The notes under the pieces are model-generated. The model saw nothing but the letters and a program-made list of their open reading frames with translations. It was not told where the DNA came from and searched no databases. Position numbers and translations under genes: made by a program. This document shows positions 8,786-26,134 of a DNA stretch of 64,000 bases, one piece after another; the stretch's first letter is position 1, and the number at the start of each line of letters is the position of its first letter. This stretch comes from Zygnema circumcarinatum. Lineage: Eukaryota > Streptophyta > Zygnematophyceae > Zygnematales > Zygnemataceae. The DNA is taken from positions 571,716 to 635,715 of the forward strand of contig CM074814.1 in NCBI GenBank assembly GCA_037447605.1. The letters are read 5' to 3'.

Positions 8786-11741
8786 ATGTTCGGCCGCATG
8801 GGGAGCAGCAAGAAGAGTGACAATTCCAAATATTATGATATTTTAGGAGTGACAAAGAGTGCTTCTGCTGACGAAATTAAGAAAGCGTACAGAAAGGCAG
8901 CTATAAAAGAGCATCCTGACAAAGGTGGTGATCCAGAGAAGGTAAGCACTTGGCTTTTTTCATGCCTGCGCAAGCGAAAAGGTGTGGAGTACTTTTCAAT
9001 TATGCGCCTATTCCTGACAGGGCTGCTGCTGTTTAAGGATCTCCTGAAGCGCCGGATGCTTGGTTGATCGTTGTGATTGCCTTATTGACATATTTGGAAT
9101 GCAATGAGAGGAGGGTACTGGATGGTTCGCTTACCCTGTGTTTTGCATGTGTGGAGCTTGCAGTTTAAGGAGATCGCTCAAGCTTATGAAGTGTTGAGTG
9201 ATCCAGAGAAGCGTGAGATATATGATCAATATGGGGAGGATGCCATCAAGGAGGGCTTGGGTGGTGGTGGAGGCGGAGGACATAGTCCATTTGATATCTT
9301 TGAATCTCTCTTTGGGTCAGGCGGAGGTGGATTCGGCGGCGGATTCGGAGGTATGTCAAACCCTGAGCTTCTTTCAGGAGTTTCTGTGGTAAGCATTTTT
9401 GGAAGTGATTAGTGTCTCTTCTTCGCCGATTCTCGAGTCTTTGGAAGGCGGATATGATTCAAGAAGGTGTATATTCGGTATACAAGAGAGGCGAGATGCA
9501 GAAATAATATCTGTACAAGAGTATTGAACAGAAGAAGGCTTGCATTTTGGCAGGTTCTCGCAGAAGTCGTCAGAGGAAAGGAGAGGATGTCGTACATCCG
9601 TTGAAGGTGTCTTTGGAAGATTTGTACAATGGCACCTCGAAGAAGCTCTCTCTTTCAAGGAATGTACTGTGCCCGAAATGCAAAGGGTACGCCCTATCCT
9701 TTCCAAGTGTCTCTTGGAGTTTGTATTGACGTTCATATGTGTATATTATCGTCACGTCCCGGGAATGGAAGTTCCCTGTCCAGCGTTTTTAATTGTAATG
9801 TCTGACTTGAATTGTATTGGCTTGAATGCACCGGAAAACATTTTGATTTTGCAAATTGACTATTTTGACAGGAAAGGATCAAAGACTGGCGCATCGAGCA
9901 CATGTTCTGGTTGCCAAGGTTCAGGAATGAAGGTTTCTATACGTCAGCTCGGACCCAACATGATTCAGCAGATGCAGCATGTTTGTCCTGATTGCCGAGG
10001 ATCAGGTAATGAATGACCTGTCACTGATTTTGCTACCTGAGATTATGTTCTGATCGAGTAGGACTGAAAAAAGCAATCACCTACTTTCAAGATTTGCTTT
10101 GTAAAACAAGTAAAATTAGGGGACATCATATCGTTTTTGTTTGATGATTAGGTCAACTAAGAACTCCCTGTCCGTGAAGGGTATCCTGCGGGATAGTTCT
10201 CGTCTTGTTGATTAAGTTGCTCTCTTAACGAGTACTTGGATTCTTTATCATGTTGATCAAATTGAAAACACGAACTTTCTCTTTGCTTTCGGTGTGTACA
10301 GGTGAAATGATTAGTGAAAAGGATAAGTGTGGGCAGTGCAATGGTGAGAAGGTAGTTCAGGAAAAGAAATTCCTGGAAGTGCATGTGGAGAAGGGTATGC
10401 AGCATGGCCAGCGGATCACGTTCCAAGGAGAAGCAGATGAAGCCGTGAGTTTGCTATTTGCCTTGCAGTTTTCATTTTTGGGATCTTGTTAGAATGTTGT
10501 GAAAGTGGGCTGCTAGAGGTCCCTTCCGTTTTTCATTTCTTTCTGTCGGTCTTTTGCGTCTTTCTTGCCTGAGAGGCGATTTTTATTTGTCTCAGCCGAG
10601 TAGCATTTTTTCGTCGAAAAGAATGGCTTTGGTTGCAGTGTGCCACATAAAATGATCTGGGTCTGGCTTTTTGGCTTTCTTGTTGGTTTACTTCCAGGTT
10701 CTTAAAGGTTTGTCATGATAGTCTTGACCCCTTGTACGTCTTACTCTTGTTTTGTTTGATCATTACTCCTTGAATGCTATCGTCATTGCTTGTGAACTTG
10801 CTTTAGCTGAACATATTACAGTGCGTCGCGAATCTGCAATGAACAGTTTATAGTCGTATTTTCTATACGTGTCTTGCCGCATCTGAATGATCTTGCTCTG
10901 CCTATTTCCTTTCACACCTAACGACAAGCTCTTGTCGTTTGTGGTGGAGGTTGGGTGCAATAGTCAGTTAGCGGTGGATTTAGCCTTTCAGGCGTGAGAT
11001 TCTGACATTTTTCACTCGTTTTTGTGTTTGCAGCCCGATACAGTCACTGGGGACATTGTTTTTGTGCTGCAACAGAAGGAGCATCCCAAGTTTAAGAGGA
11101 AGGGAGATGATCTCTTCACTGAGCACTCGCTAACACTGACTGAAGCACTTTGCGGCTTCCAGTTTCCCATGACTCACCTTGATGGACGGCAGCTTCTGAT
11201 TAAGTCGCATGTGGGAGAAATCATTAAGCCAAGTGAGTCTTTCTTCCTACGGCTGGTATTAAAAAAAAATCCTTGCAGGCTGGAGTTCGTGGTTCCTGAC
11301 CTTCCTTGGCTTGGTTGGAACTTCAATGCGGAAGCATCTTGCCTGCTAGACTTTTGTTCACTGTTTATACGGTCGTCGGGACATGTATTGTGTTCTAAGC
11401 GATGCTTTGCTGACCTTGCAGAGCAATTCAAAGCGATTAATGATGAAGGTATGCCTGGGTATCAAAGGCCCTTCGTGAAGGGTCGACTGTACATTCAGTT
11501 CAATGTGGAGTTTCCGGAGTCCGGCTCCCTGAGTGTGGAGCAATGTAAGTTGCTAGAGACAGTTCTCCCACCAAGGCCTGCCAACACCTTGACAGAAATG
11601 GAGTTAGATGAGTGTGAAGAGACAACTCTCCATGATGTGAACATTGAGGACGAGATGAGGCGGAAACAGCAGGCCGCTCAAGAAGCCTATGATGAAGATG
11701 ATGAGGGAGCCGGGCCCAGGGTTCAGTGTGCTCAGCAGTAG
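8786..11741 (+). CDS. J3: Type-A DnaJ/Hsp40 co-chaperone, farnesylated (DnaJ 1)
   Basis: Seven exons: 8786-8941, 9164-9350, 9554-9686, 9872-10005, 10302-10444, 11034-11232 and 11422-11741, together 1272 nt for 423 residues. A J domain comes first, with YYDILGV and the HPD motif (EHPDKGG) that stimulates Hsp70 ATPase. A Gly/Phe region follows ([12 protein letters not shown]). Four zinc repeats come next: [32 protein letters not shown]. Two client-binding beta domains follow, containing [22 protein letters not shown] and [13 protein letters not shown]. The tail has the plant J2/J3 signature [17 protein letters not shown] and ends in CAQQ, a CaaX farnesylation site. The start follows the plant pattern MFGR. 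It should act with cytosolic Hsp70 and at membranes after prenylation (known for the family). Heat-shock-element motifs upstream suggest stress induction. A paralogue with the same exon structure follows in tandem. Confidence 0.95.
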
Positions 11742-12830
11742 TTTCTCCTTTATCCCTGGAAGCACAGAGGGAGGGGGGCTTTACGGACAGTACAGATGAT
11801 ATGTTCAGTGGAGCTGGAGCACTGCTGCTTTACGGCATGTGCCATGTAGCCTCTGAATAAGAAAGGGGATTGTATGGTGGGTACTTCATCTTAGCAGCTG
11901 GGAAGGGGAGGGAGAGGGGGGGAGGATGGGGAGAGGGGAGGGATAGCTGGATTTTCTATTGATTGGGTGCCGTCTGTTCCTTCAAGTGGTTGGTCTTAGT
12001 TTCTTCTTTGCAGTCGCGGTGCTAAAGATCAGAAGAGTAGCCTCGAACACACAATGTGCAGAGAGTGGAAAGGTGGGCGAGAGATTGTTTCTAGGAGGAC
12101 CGGGGCGATGGTCCTTTCTGATTCCGATTCCAACAATCTGTAACGTAGCGTTTGCTGGAATTCGAGTCACTTTTTACTCAGATGCTTGTGTATCCGAGGG
12201 CTTCCTTTTTTCAGGTTATTGGTATATGTGATGGGGCCAGAGTAGCGAACTAATCGAGGGATGTACTTAAGGAGTAGAGTGATAGGGAAGTACTGAAATT
12301 GGAAGCTGGGCTTCAAATGAGTGAGTGTGCTGCTAGTAGTCTTGTCCAGTCGCTTTGTCTGTCTGTGCGTTTGTTTGTCTTTTTGTTTATATGGCCTGTC
12401 TTGCTGTATGTCTATCTGTGTCTCTCTGTTTTCTACTTTGGTCTGTCTGTCTGTCTGTCTGTCTGTCTGCCTGTCTAATTGGCCTGGCTGACCTCTCCCT
12501 GTGCTGTCCTGTCTCTGATGCCTGTCGGAAGTGCGCGGTTTCCTCCTCCGCTACCTTTTTGCGTTAAAGCAAGTTAAAAAGGTGATCTTTACCAAGATTT
12601 TGGGTTTTCTTGTTTGAATGAAGAACAGGATGTATGGGTGTATCTGCTGTTTGATGCTGTGGATTTTTTTAAAGGTTCTATCAAAAGCTGGCGTGGAGGA
12701 AGGGTGAACTCATTCTGCAACTTCTTTTCTTAAAAATAAAAGAGGGCGGAAATACGATATGGAGAGTGCTTGAAATGAGAGTGCCTGCCAGCCGTTGACT
12801 TGACCGCAAACAACCTGTACGGTCGACAAC

Positions 12831-12872
12831 TTCTAGAACATCCGACCGTATGGTACGGACGACCTTCTGGAA
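12831..12872. promoter_or_regulatory. Paired heat shock elements upstream of DnaJ 2
   Basis: TTCTAGAA at 12831-12838 is followed by CATCC, which gives an imperfect third unit. TTCTGGAA follows at 12865-12872. Both are nTTCnnGAAn cores. They lie 650-690 bp upstream of the DnaJ 2 start at 13520 and are interleaved with GTACGG palindromes. Confidence 0.5.
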
Positions 12873-12896
12873 CGCCAATGGTCGGGTCCAAAAATT

Positions 12897-13160
12897 GAAC
12901 CAATCACTGAACGTCACGTAAGTAAATAATTAAACGTGGCAAATCCTGATTGGCTCCGGTTACGCAGGATACGGAAATGCAAATCACCGCCCTCGTCCTT
13001 TGTGCCGTACGCATCTGTACGGATTCAAATATTCAGTCGACCTTGAACCAATCATATGATGCCACGTCTGAATGACTACACGTGGTAATTTATGATTGGA
13101 TCCATAAAAAGTGGGAGCTGTAATTTGGCCAATCAGATCCCTCGTTGTCCTTTGTACGTA
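12897..13160. repeat. Diverged tandem duplication with CCAAT and ACGTG motifs
   Basis: Two units of about 148 bp start at GAACCAATCA (12897 and 13045). Each contains CCAAT/ATTGG boxes in both orientations, an ACGTGG/CACGTG-like motif and, near the end, CTCGTCCTTTGT or CTCGTTGTCCTTTGT followed by a GTACG palindrome. It could be a promoter-enhancing duplication for DnaJ 2. Confidence 0.65.
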
Positions 13161-13519
13161 CGTACGTACGTACGAAGACAAAATCGTGTCTGCGGAGAAA
13201 AAAAAAACTATGGCCGTACGCCATTGGGCCTTTCACTTGCTGAGAAATTTTCATAATTTCACAGTTAGGTTACGGGACGGAACGGCGATGCACGGAACAT
13301 AATCAGAACGGGACGAAACGTGGCGAAACGTAACGGGACGTGATGGAACGTAACTGAACAGGACCGTAACTCGCACGTGGAACCTTGAACATGTACTTTG
13401 AAGCTTGGGCTTTGGAGCAGTTGCAGGCGAAGCTGACCTGCTCTCGCAATTGCGGCTGTTCCTGCTGCGGAGCCGCACAATATCTGAGTGTTTTTTTTTA
13501 CTTTGAGGAGCTTGATAAT

Positions 13520-18073
<4,554 letters not shown>

Positions 18074-18822
18074 GGGGGGGGGGAGAGTTGGGGAGAGACT
18101 CTCATTGCTTGGAGGAGGTAATGTAGTGCTCGGGAGGGGGGCGAGGAAAGGAGGGATTGGGGAAAGCAGGAGAGGGAGAGGGAGAGGGAGAGGGAGAGGG
18201 ATTGGGAGAGGGAGTGGGAGAGGTATGTGAGGACTAAAGAGAGGAAGGAGTAGACAACAGGGAGAGAGCGGAACAAGAGAAGGAGAGGAGAAAGAAAGAA
18301 GAAAACCATTTTATGAGAGTACAGCGTATGTCCTTGTTCGAGTTTTTTTTTTTTTTCCTTTTGTACAGCATGGGCCTACTTTGAAGTGGAGCATCCATAC
18401 ATGGACACATCCGTCCTATGAATAAAATGACCTGAATTTGAAGGATATTGTAACCATTCTGCCGTTCTCTCTCGCCTCCCTCCCTTTCTCCCTCCTATCA
18501 ACCCCTTGCTTTCACTCCCCTCAACCAATCTCCTAAATTAAATCCCTGTACGGCGCATCCCTTTTTGCTGAATGCCTTGCCCCGAAACATCCCCCCTTCG
18601 CTGTTGTTGCAACAGTCTACAAACGGATATGCGGCATTCTACAAAAACACTTCAAAAGTTTCTTGCATATTACGACATGATGACAGACAATCTCGATTAA
18701 AAAGAGTGCAAAGGAACTGGGCGCTACTCACCTATACAAGGACAATGTCAAAATTCGTCCCTACTAATTTATATGGGGGACGCTATTCTCAAGGATTCTC
18801 TTAATTTTGCTCCAACGCCCTC
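18074..18822. other. Convergent intergenic region DnaJ 2 / HDA8
   Basis: Contains a GA-rich 3' flank (18074-18300) and an AATAAA at 18421-18426 that could be the DnaJ 2 polyadenylation signal. Nothing else is recognised. Confidence 0.6.
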
Positions 18823-21087
18823 TTACGACGCTGCAGCAGTAGCTGTAGCCAATATGGCTTTTATCTCACTGATTCGCAGTTCGGTTGCTTTCATATCCTC
18901 GGGATAATAGCCAAGAGGCTCTTCAATGAGAGGGATGTCAAGTGAGAGGACGCCTTCAAGCGTGGCATGAAGGCAGTAGGCGGAGTAGGTGATGTGGTAC
19001 CCCCCCTCTTGAACAATAAGGAGACGGCCTTCACAATGTATCTCAGCCATATCTCGCATCATGCGACCGAGGGATCGGTAGCCATCCGTAGTTAGGGATT
19101 GGCGCCCATTAGGATCAAACTGCACCTTGTAAGCCCCCAATACGAGGAAACCCATTAAGTGAGTATAAGGAAGAGCAGGAACAACATAAATTATGTCAAT
19201 GATAGCCGCACACAGATGATAACAATCGTACCTGGCTTGAATCCTGGCCAATAACAAAAACAAGAATTTCTGGTTGGAATGAGTCGATGGCTGGTTGCAC
19301 AAGCTCCTGCATGGCTCTTGCGTAGCCAATATCTCCAGTTCCGCAAGGAAGAGGAATGTTGAGATTAAACCCGATTCCCTTCCCTCGGCCAACTTGGTCA
19401 GCCTGCAGAACAGTAACATTCCAAAAGGAGTTATTCATTAAGAAGAAAGAGCGTCAACCTACACTTGTCCTCCTTAGGACGCAGTAAATGTAGGGTTCCC
19501 TTGCCATACAACTTTTTTAATTCAAAGTATCAATATAATGTTCCATTAAGGACCATGCTCTCACTTGTAAACTCTGAGGATGAGAAGAGCCCCAGGACCC
19601 GTGGTCCATGTGAAGGGAAATAGTTAACACATCATTTCGTTCAAAAAAACCCTGCAAGAAACAAAAAAAAAAAAAAAAGAGGAGCGAACTCATAAGGCAT
19701 TCAAAGGGAAAAATGTGTTGTAGAAGATCACCAAGGCAGACCCCAGTTGTAACGACAAGCATCAAACCATGTCAAGATTCGTGATCCACCACACGCAAGT
19801 CTGTTGTATGCGTTTAAATCAATCATATCATCACGGATCAAAAAAAAGCAGCGCATCAACAAGAGCAAGAAAAAGAACAAACGGTCATTAAGAGTACCAT
19901 TATTCTTTAACAAAAAGATTGCTGCTCACCTCCGCCGTTCCATTGCCATAGTGCACATCGATATCAACCAAAGCTACTTTGTGCAGGCCGGACGTGATAG
20001 CTAACTCTGCAGCCAGACCTGCATTGTTCAAGAAGCAGTATCCATCGGCCCTGGTCGGCTGCGCATGATGCCCCGGAGGTCGAACTAGGGCAAATCCAAG
20101 CTTGCCATGGCCATTCAATATGAATTCCATTGCAGATAATGCTGTTCCAGCAGCGATAAGAGCTGCATTCCATGATCCAGGATTAAGCTTTGTTCCGGAA
20201 CAAAACAACTTCCCTCCTTGAGCGTCCGCTTCAACAAGTGATGCGATATACTCTGCTCCATAAAAGCAAAGCACTTTGCTCCATGTTAGTGGTTCAGAGT
20301 TGCCTTAATTGAGTGGTGCTCGTAATCGATTCATGTTTTTTCTTATGAGAGCTCGGGTGGTCCACCAGACGTAGACCGCTCAGGACTGGTGTGTCTGTTA
20401 AAGTCGTTCGTAGGAAAAAATGCGGAAATTGGAACAAGAGGGATGCTTTGATAAAATGGTTTTGATAATCCTAAAGAAGACCTCAGGTGGAACATTATTG
20501 ATGTACCGGACAACTGTGAGCTTATTGAATAAGAATTTCGTTTACTCGCTGAAGCTTAGGGCTGAAGAACGATGCTTTTGCAACTTGGCTGCAGATTTTT
20601 TATGATTTCAACAGATGATGATTGACGGAAACTTTCTGCTTATCTTTAAAGCGCAGGAGGCAACTCGAAGCCATCGCATAACCGACCAAACAAATATGAA
20701 CAATGTTGAGTCAAGCAGAATGGCTAACCAGCGCCTCGACGAACAACAGTAAGATAAATTTTAAAAAAATAAGGCTCATAAAGTGGGTAGAAAGGAAGCA
20801 GCCTCTCGCATTCTCGCCTTATGCATTCAGAAATTGGAAGGTTTACCTTCAGTGTGAAAGCTGTAGAGCTCATTGAGATCTGCTTTCCGGCCTCCGTGCC
20901 ACTTTATCGACTCGGCAATAGGTCCTTTTTTCAATACAGAAACCATATTCCGAAACCTGTCAGGATTTTCTGGATGTTTATCCAGAACTTCCAGAAAATC
21001 AGGTTGAATAAAGGTATCAAAAACGCCGTCTCCAGGATCATGTGCCAGCATGGCTGCATCCCAGAACACGTGTATCACGTCTCCCAT
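18823..21087 (-). CDS. HDA8: Class II-type histone deacetylase, HDA8-like
   Basis: Five exons: 20847-21087, 19930-20273, 19565-19651, 19232-19402 and 18823-19119 (1140 nt, 379 residues). Family motifs occur in order: HPENPDRFRNMVSVLKKGPI near the N-terminus, PGSWNAALIAAGTALSAM, the active-site loop RPPGHHAQPTRADGYCFLNN with its His-His pair, VALVDIDVHYGNGTAE with the zinc-binding Asp and His, SLHMDHGSWGSSHPQ, NIPLPCGTGDIGYARAM, GQDSSQFDPNGRQSLT, and VQEGGYHITYSAYCLHATLEG with the catalytic-loop Tyr. This combination, including the C-terminal YYPED, is typical of plant HDA8. The protein removes acetyl groups from lysines using zinc; its location is not evident from the sequence. The start at ATG 21087 lies just inside an acceptor-like site (TGTAG), so an upstream leader exon is possible. 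Three G-boxes lie about 330-380 bp upstream. Confidence 0.92.
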
Positions 21088-21412
21088 CCCGTTTCTACAG
21101 TTACAAACTGCAACAAATCTCAATATCTTGAGCTTGAACACAGGCAACCAAACGGGCAGGCTCTAAGAACTTATTCAGTGTGGAATTAAAAATTATACCA
21201 TATGTGGCAATGCGAGCGAGGACTTAAACGATTTCTTTTTTTTAATGAACAAAAATAGAAGAATATATCATCCTCTTCAAGCGATTGGAGATCTCAAGCC
21301 CAAAAATTGTTTCAAAAAATTGAGTCCCCGCCACAAAGGCGCAGCTTGGAGCAGAGCCTGCACTGTGCAGGGAGGGCTACTTTTTGGGACCAAACAGCCA
21401 ATCGGATATTGC

Positions 21413-21466
21413 CACGTGGCGTTTTCTCCACGTGGAAATCTCAGATTGGTCAAAGCGTGCCACGTG
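21413..21466. promoter_or_regulatory. Cluster of three G-boxes (CACGTG)
   Basis: CACGTG occurs at 21413, 21429 and 21461, the first two within CCACGTGG. They are upstream of HDA8 and could bind bZIP or bHLH factors. Similar palindromes recur across the window, so some may be repeat-derived. Confidence 0.5.
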
Positions 21467-22814
21467 TTATGTTCGCTTAAAAGACTATTGAGCAGGCCGT
21501 TCTCTGTTGTCAATAACGCTCATTAGTCCCGTTGAACTAGGAAACCACGACGCGATTCACATCATGGAACTGGACAAGTACGCAACTGCGTTACATATAG
21601 AAGGTGGACATTCGAAGTCGAGATTCGGAATTCCATGAATCGCTTCAACAAGAAAGAAAAAAGTTCAGTTGTGAAAAGAACAGCCTTTCGCTAAGCTGAT
21701 TACGACTGCAATTCTCTTTCCTCGTGGTTCCCCGTGTCACCTCCAACAATCAATGTCCAATGTCTACCTTGGATGGTATCGCCATCATGAGACCAAAGCA
21801 AATTCTTCTCCTTTCCGTTTCACTTGTTTCCGCACTAGCATTGTGCAATACAGCCATGGGAAGGAAAGGGAAGTGGCATTGATCTCACGATGGCGAGGCC
21901 ATCACATGTGCATGGACAAAAGCAGCATGGGGAACCACGAGAAACTGGCCGCAAAGGACCTAAGCACAAAAGAAAAAAGCATGGGAATGGTATCTGGGAA
22001 AATAATTTGACCTCATAACACATATTTTTTCTGCACCACGTGGCAACAATTAGAGCAAACGATATCTGTTATCGTGACATGGCACCGACGTGGCAAGCTC
22101 TTACTGAACAGGATCTTTTTTTTCTTTATCGCCCTCCCTTAAATCCAGCCTCCCCGCCAGTTTCAAACCAGAGCCGCACGTGCGGTCGGCTCGCAACTTT
22201 ACTTTTGTTTTGATGGTTTTTAGGGTTTCAGGGGTTTTGGGAATGAAAAAAACCTGAACCGAAATGGTTTGCAACTTTAGAAAGAAGCTGGAAAGAAACT
22301 TGGACATGCAGGTGGACCTTTAGGGCCACGGGAAGTGCAATTCCATTTTTTTCCCCTCAACGCCTTACTCCATTGCCCCTTAGATCGCTTCACCCAAACC
22401 TTACTACTGTTACAGCACCGGCAAGCTGCATCGAAGAGTGCTTAGCTCCATCCACCCCATTGATAAATCCCTTACCAGTGCGGCATATCGGCACACACCA
22501 CCAAAGCTGACCTCATTACAAACCTCTACAAGGCCAAACCTCCACTAAGAAGCAATTTATTCGATTTAAACAAACAAACAAGTATTACCGAACCTTCCTT
22601 CTCCCCTCAAACGTTCCTCTCCCTTCCCCCCTTCCACCGCCCCCCTCCCTCCCTTGGTAATGCCTCTCCTTCAAGAGACTCAGCACCCTAGGCCACTGCG
22701 ACATTACTTATCATCTTGCAGCATCAAAATGAACAGCCCATTTCATGGCATGTCCATACGATGGCGGTTCTGGCTATTTACATAAAAAGAGACAAATCTT
22801 CCGGAGCCTTCCTC
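21467..22814. other. Gene-free stretch upstream of HDA8 and downstream of CBSX3
   Basis: Apart from element copy b at 21873 and single CCACGTGG motifs, nothing coding is seen. 22600-22680 is C-rich. Confidence 0.6.
21873..21983 (+). repeat. Dispersed palindromic element, copy b (longest tail)
   Basis: Starts GTGGCATTGATCTCACGAT, then GGCGAGGCCATC, ACATGTGCATGG and a tail with GGGGAACCACGAGAAACTGG and GCAAAGGACCTAAGCAC. The tail is also found at 52337-52396 (GAAAACCACGAGGAACTGG, GCAAAGGACCTACGCAC). The head matches copies e and f in reverse orientation. Confidence 0.8.
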
Positions 22815-24513
22815 CTAGTAGGAACCACGGATGTAATCGTTGAGGCGCGCCACTTCCAGGCGATGCTCTTGCACCACAGCACGCACAACATCGCCAATGC
22901 TCACCATTCCCCTCATTTTGCGGTCCTCGCAGACAGGAATATGTCGAATACGGTTGTCTGCAAGTTCGAGGTACGGATTAATACGGGTGGACAAAGAAAA
23001 CTTCACATTCATAAGGTTTTTAATCCGGAAAACTGCCATCCTACAATGAGAAAACGACAGGATCAATTCTAGATATAATCACAGTCCTACAAGGGGATGC
23101 ATTGCCCGAGATTGATGTGAAACAGATCTCATATATCGATTTCAACAGGAGGTTGTTCGTCAGTCACCCTAAGTCATACTGTTAACCAAAAGGAAAATCA
23201 GAAATCCTGAATCAGTTGTAGTGCGTTCTTACCAGTCATGAGCTCCATGGCACGCAGCACTTTCGTATCAGGCGTGACAGTGATAAGCTTGTTCTGCAGG
23301 AGAGCGGAGCAAACGTCAGATAGCAGCACAAGAGCAGGTGCAGATGGCGCAATTCGAAGAAAAGTGAAGGACAAATCACCCTCTGAAACTCAGGAGCTCT
23401 TCAACTGCTGCAGTGCATTGGCACGAAATTCTAAACAACTGACAGAGCCGACTTGCATAATCAAAGGATGCACTTGGACTGCCAAGAGAGCTCACCTCTT
23501 CTGTCATGATGTCACCGACCTTGGTGGTCTTCGAGGAACGGCCCTGTACTATGATTTTCCGCAGATAATCTGCAAGTGCGAGAGGACAACTCGAAAACAC
23601 ATTCAGAAGGAAGAGTAACAAAAAGAGACAGCCTCTAGTTCTCAATCAACTGATCGAATTCGTAAAACAGCATGAACAGCAATGCGAGAACGCAAGTTAC
23701 CTCGTTCTGTGATGATTCCGGCGATGGCTCCGCTCGAGTCCGTCCTCATCACCAGCAGCGCTCCTACATTATGGGATGTCATCTGCCGACAGAAGGATTT
23801 ACGTAAGCTTTCTTGTTCTGGAAAATCACAATACAAATTACCGACATAACGAAAGAAACATGCTCATCGTACACTCGCTCCCTATGACACAATGCTGTGT
23901 AATCCTCGAGCCAAAAACGACCAAAGAAAAGCACGGTTCAGCATGCACATGTTAATTGGCAGTCAGATTTGAAAAAAAAAAAAATGTGAGGTCGCCATCC
24001 TTATGCAGCTATCAGCGAAAGACCAGAACGGTAAAGCAAATTGAGAAAACCGAGCGAAAAGTTGCTATACATTGAAATCCATCCATGAAACAGATTTCAC
24101 ATCTCAAGAAAATTCTAAAACGGCCAAGTATAAACGTGCAACGAATTGAGTGACAATCAGGAATCAACATGAATATCACAGTCAATAAGAGAAAATAATC
24201 ACAGAATCAATATCAATATCACTGCCAGAAAAGCACCGCAGGCACGCACCGACTTCACAGCATCGTACACGGTATCATCGGTCGTGCACCACAGCCAAGA
24301 ACCGCTGTTTTCTGTTCCTTTGGAACGCAAAATATCTGCAATTGTGGTGCTTTCAAAGTTGTTGCTCTCCTCCTGAGCAGCCTCCGGCATCCCCCCTCCC
24401 AACAGGCGCACAAAAGTCTTGGAAGCCGGGTATACGGGCACCACACGCAGCCGCCATTGCTCGGCCAGAACACGGCTCGCAGCGGCCAGACTCCTCACTC
24501 CCTGATTCTGCAT
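22815..24513 (-). CDS. CBSX3: Mitochondrial CBS-domain protein, CBSX3-like
   Basis: Five exons: 24250-24513, 23701-23782, 23496-23569, 23233-23293 and 22815-22957 (624 nt, 207 residues). The first 55 or so residues are Arg/Ala-rich without acidic residues at the start, as in a mitochondrial presequence. Then FESTTIADILRSKG and GSWLWCTTDDTVYDAVKS begin the first CBS motif. HNVGALLV, AGIITERDYLRKIIVQGRSS, KVGDIMTEENKLITVTPDTK and VLRAMELMTDNRIRHIPV complete the pair, and GMVSIGDVVRAVV ends it. The order and wording match plant CBSX3 closely. CBSX3 is known to bind adenosine ligands and activate mitochondrial thioredoxin o, thereby tuning redox state. The gene is divergent from the mutase-like gene at 26135, with 1.6 kb between them. 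Confidence 0.93.
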
Positions 24514-26134
24514 CTTGCTCAGAACAATCAGAAAATGGAATTTGCGTGAAACCACAACCAGAGTCAGAAACTGGAGGCTTGCACGAGCAGCAGCAGCAGG
24601 TCTCCAATACTATTCCCTTTCTCTGCACAGAAAGAAAGGAGCGGAGGGCCTTGTTCTTGCTGGTCCCCTTCTTGGCCGTCCAAGGAATTTGAAGGAGCCC
24701 TGCAAGACCCAGCCCTGCCAATCCGCTCCTCCTTCCAGTTCTTTTCGAGCAGGCCTGCCCACCGCGAGGGAAAAGTTTTGCCTTAAATTTTTAATTTTCT
24801 TACCGGGGAATGGAATTGGTTTTACGGGCTTACGGCTATACGATGCTCAGGATAGAAATATGTTTTGGCTTTCGGGCAGGAAGGGAGAAGATATTTTCAG
24901 GCGGAAATTCCATAGAAAAAAAAATCGAATGATAACGAATTTTTTCTTGCTGTTTCGGTTATGGCGAAGGTGCCAGCTCCAACCACGTGCGAAGTGACGT
25001 CAACGCGCGTGCCAAAAATCTGGCGAGCCGGATAACGCTGACGCCGACACACTACACGACACACTTTTCCACGTGGCGCGTATCCGTCGGCACCAGGGGA
25101 GGACCCACCTGCCCGGCGCAAGTAAATCGCTCCTGAAAAGGAAACAAATACCCTGCTAATATGGACAACTACTTAAACATTATTTCAATCGAAATACATG
25201 TACTTATTCTATACTGATGGACATTTTGACAAACAGGATACTATCTGCCACGTGGACGCACGTGGGCTAAAAAGATCGCCACAACCGACATATGGTGCCG
25301 TCCGTCACCGACATTTCATACAAACCGAAATACCGTTTCTATGTTTGCACATTTCCCTTCCCCGGAAGATGACAAACCTTCAGGAATTCGACGTTCCAAA
25401 TTCCGCCATTCGTCCTGTCCGAGCAAAAGTACGGAATCAGAATTCCAGTCATTTGAAATCTGGCATAGGCTTTTATGAAATTTCGGAAAGGCCAGGCACG
25501 AGGAACAGTACCCCAACATGGAACCTACATGGAACACGCACACAGACACATGGAAACCTTGAAGTCCGAGGTATGAAATCACATGTTCACCAACATGTCT
25601 TTACAAGGATCTACTCCTAGAAACGCTCCACACATCTAGCTCTACGTCAACAACACTATGGCGGGCCACCATGCTGTTGCGCATTGCCTCATGTTGGTCC
25701 CATCAACATTGTTCGTCCAGGCATGAATCCCTCCATCAACACGGCTCCAAGGATGCTTGATGATGGTCCATGTGCATGTTGTTGGCGCATGAGTCACACG
25801 ACTGTACGTACGTTCAAACCACTTTCGGGAAAAATACCGCGATACAGTACTCGAATCGTCCAAACACTGTATCGGAATACGATACGGTATGATATATCGG
25901 ATCATAGCATGTCAAACTATTTACTATATCGTATCGATGTTCGGTACTGAGGGGAGCCGCACAGGATGTATCGATTTTTTTTTTACCAATTTAGCCGGAG
26001 TCAATCAGGGTCTGCCACGTGTCCCATTTTCACACGGGACAAGCTGCCATTGTGCTTGCTCGCTTGATGGACACCGGCCCAAGTGTTTATTTGAACTCCG
26101 CCTCCCCTCCCTCTGACCTCCTCCCTCCACAGCC
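24514..26134. other. Divergent intergenic region CBSX3 / mutase-like
   Basis: Contains several ACGTG palindromes (24982-24989, 25069-25078, 25246-25265, 26012-26019) and GTACGTACGTTC and GATACGG repeats (25803-25930). No coding feature was found. The region probably carries both promoters. Confidence 0.6.

Larger units (their letters stand above)
11742..13519. other. Intergenic: 3' flank of DnaJ 1 and promoter of DnaJ 2
   Basis: No gene seen. It contains a CTGT-repeat tract (12355-12475), heat-shock-element motifs (12831-12872), a diverged tandem duplication with CCAAT boxes (12897-13160), a (CGTA)n tract near 13155-13174, and an irregular array of GGGACGNAACG-like units (about 13270-13370). 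Confidence 0.7.

Noticed and set aside
13385-13519. Upstream Met extending DnaJ 2 by 45 residues
   Set aside because: The extension is Cys/aromatic-rich and unlike J-proteins, while Met at 13520 aligns with the DnaJ 1 start.
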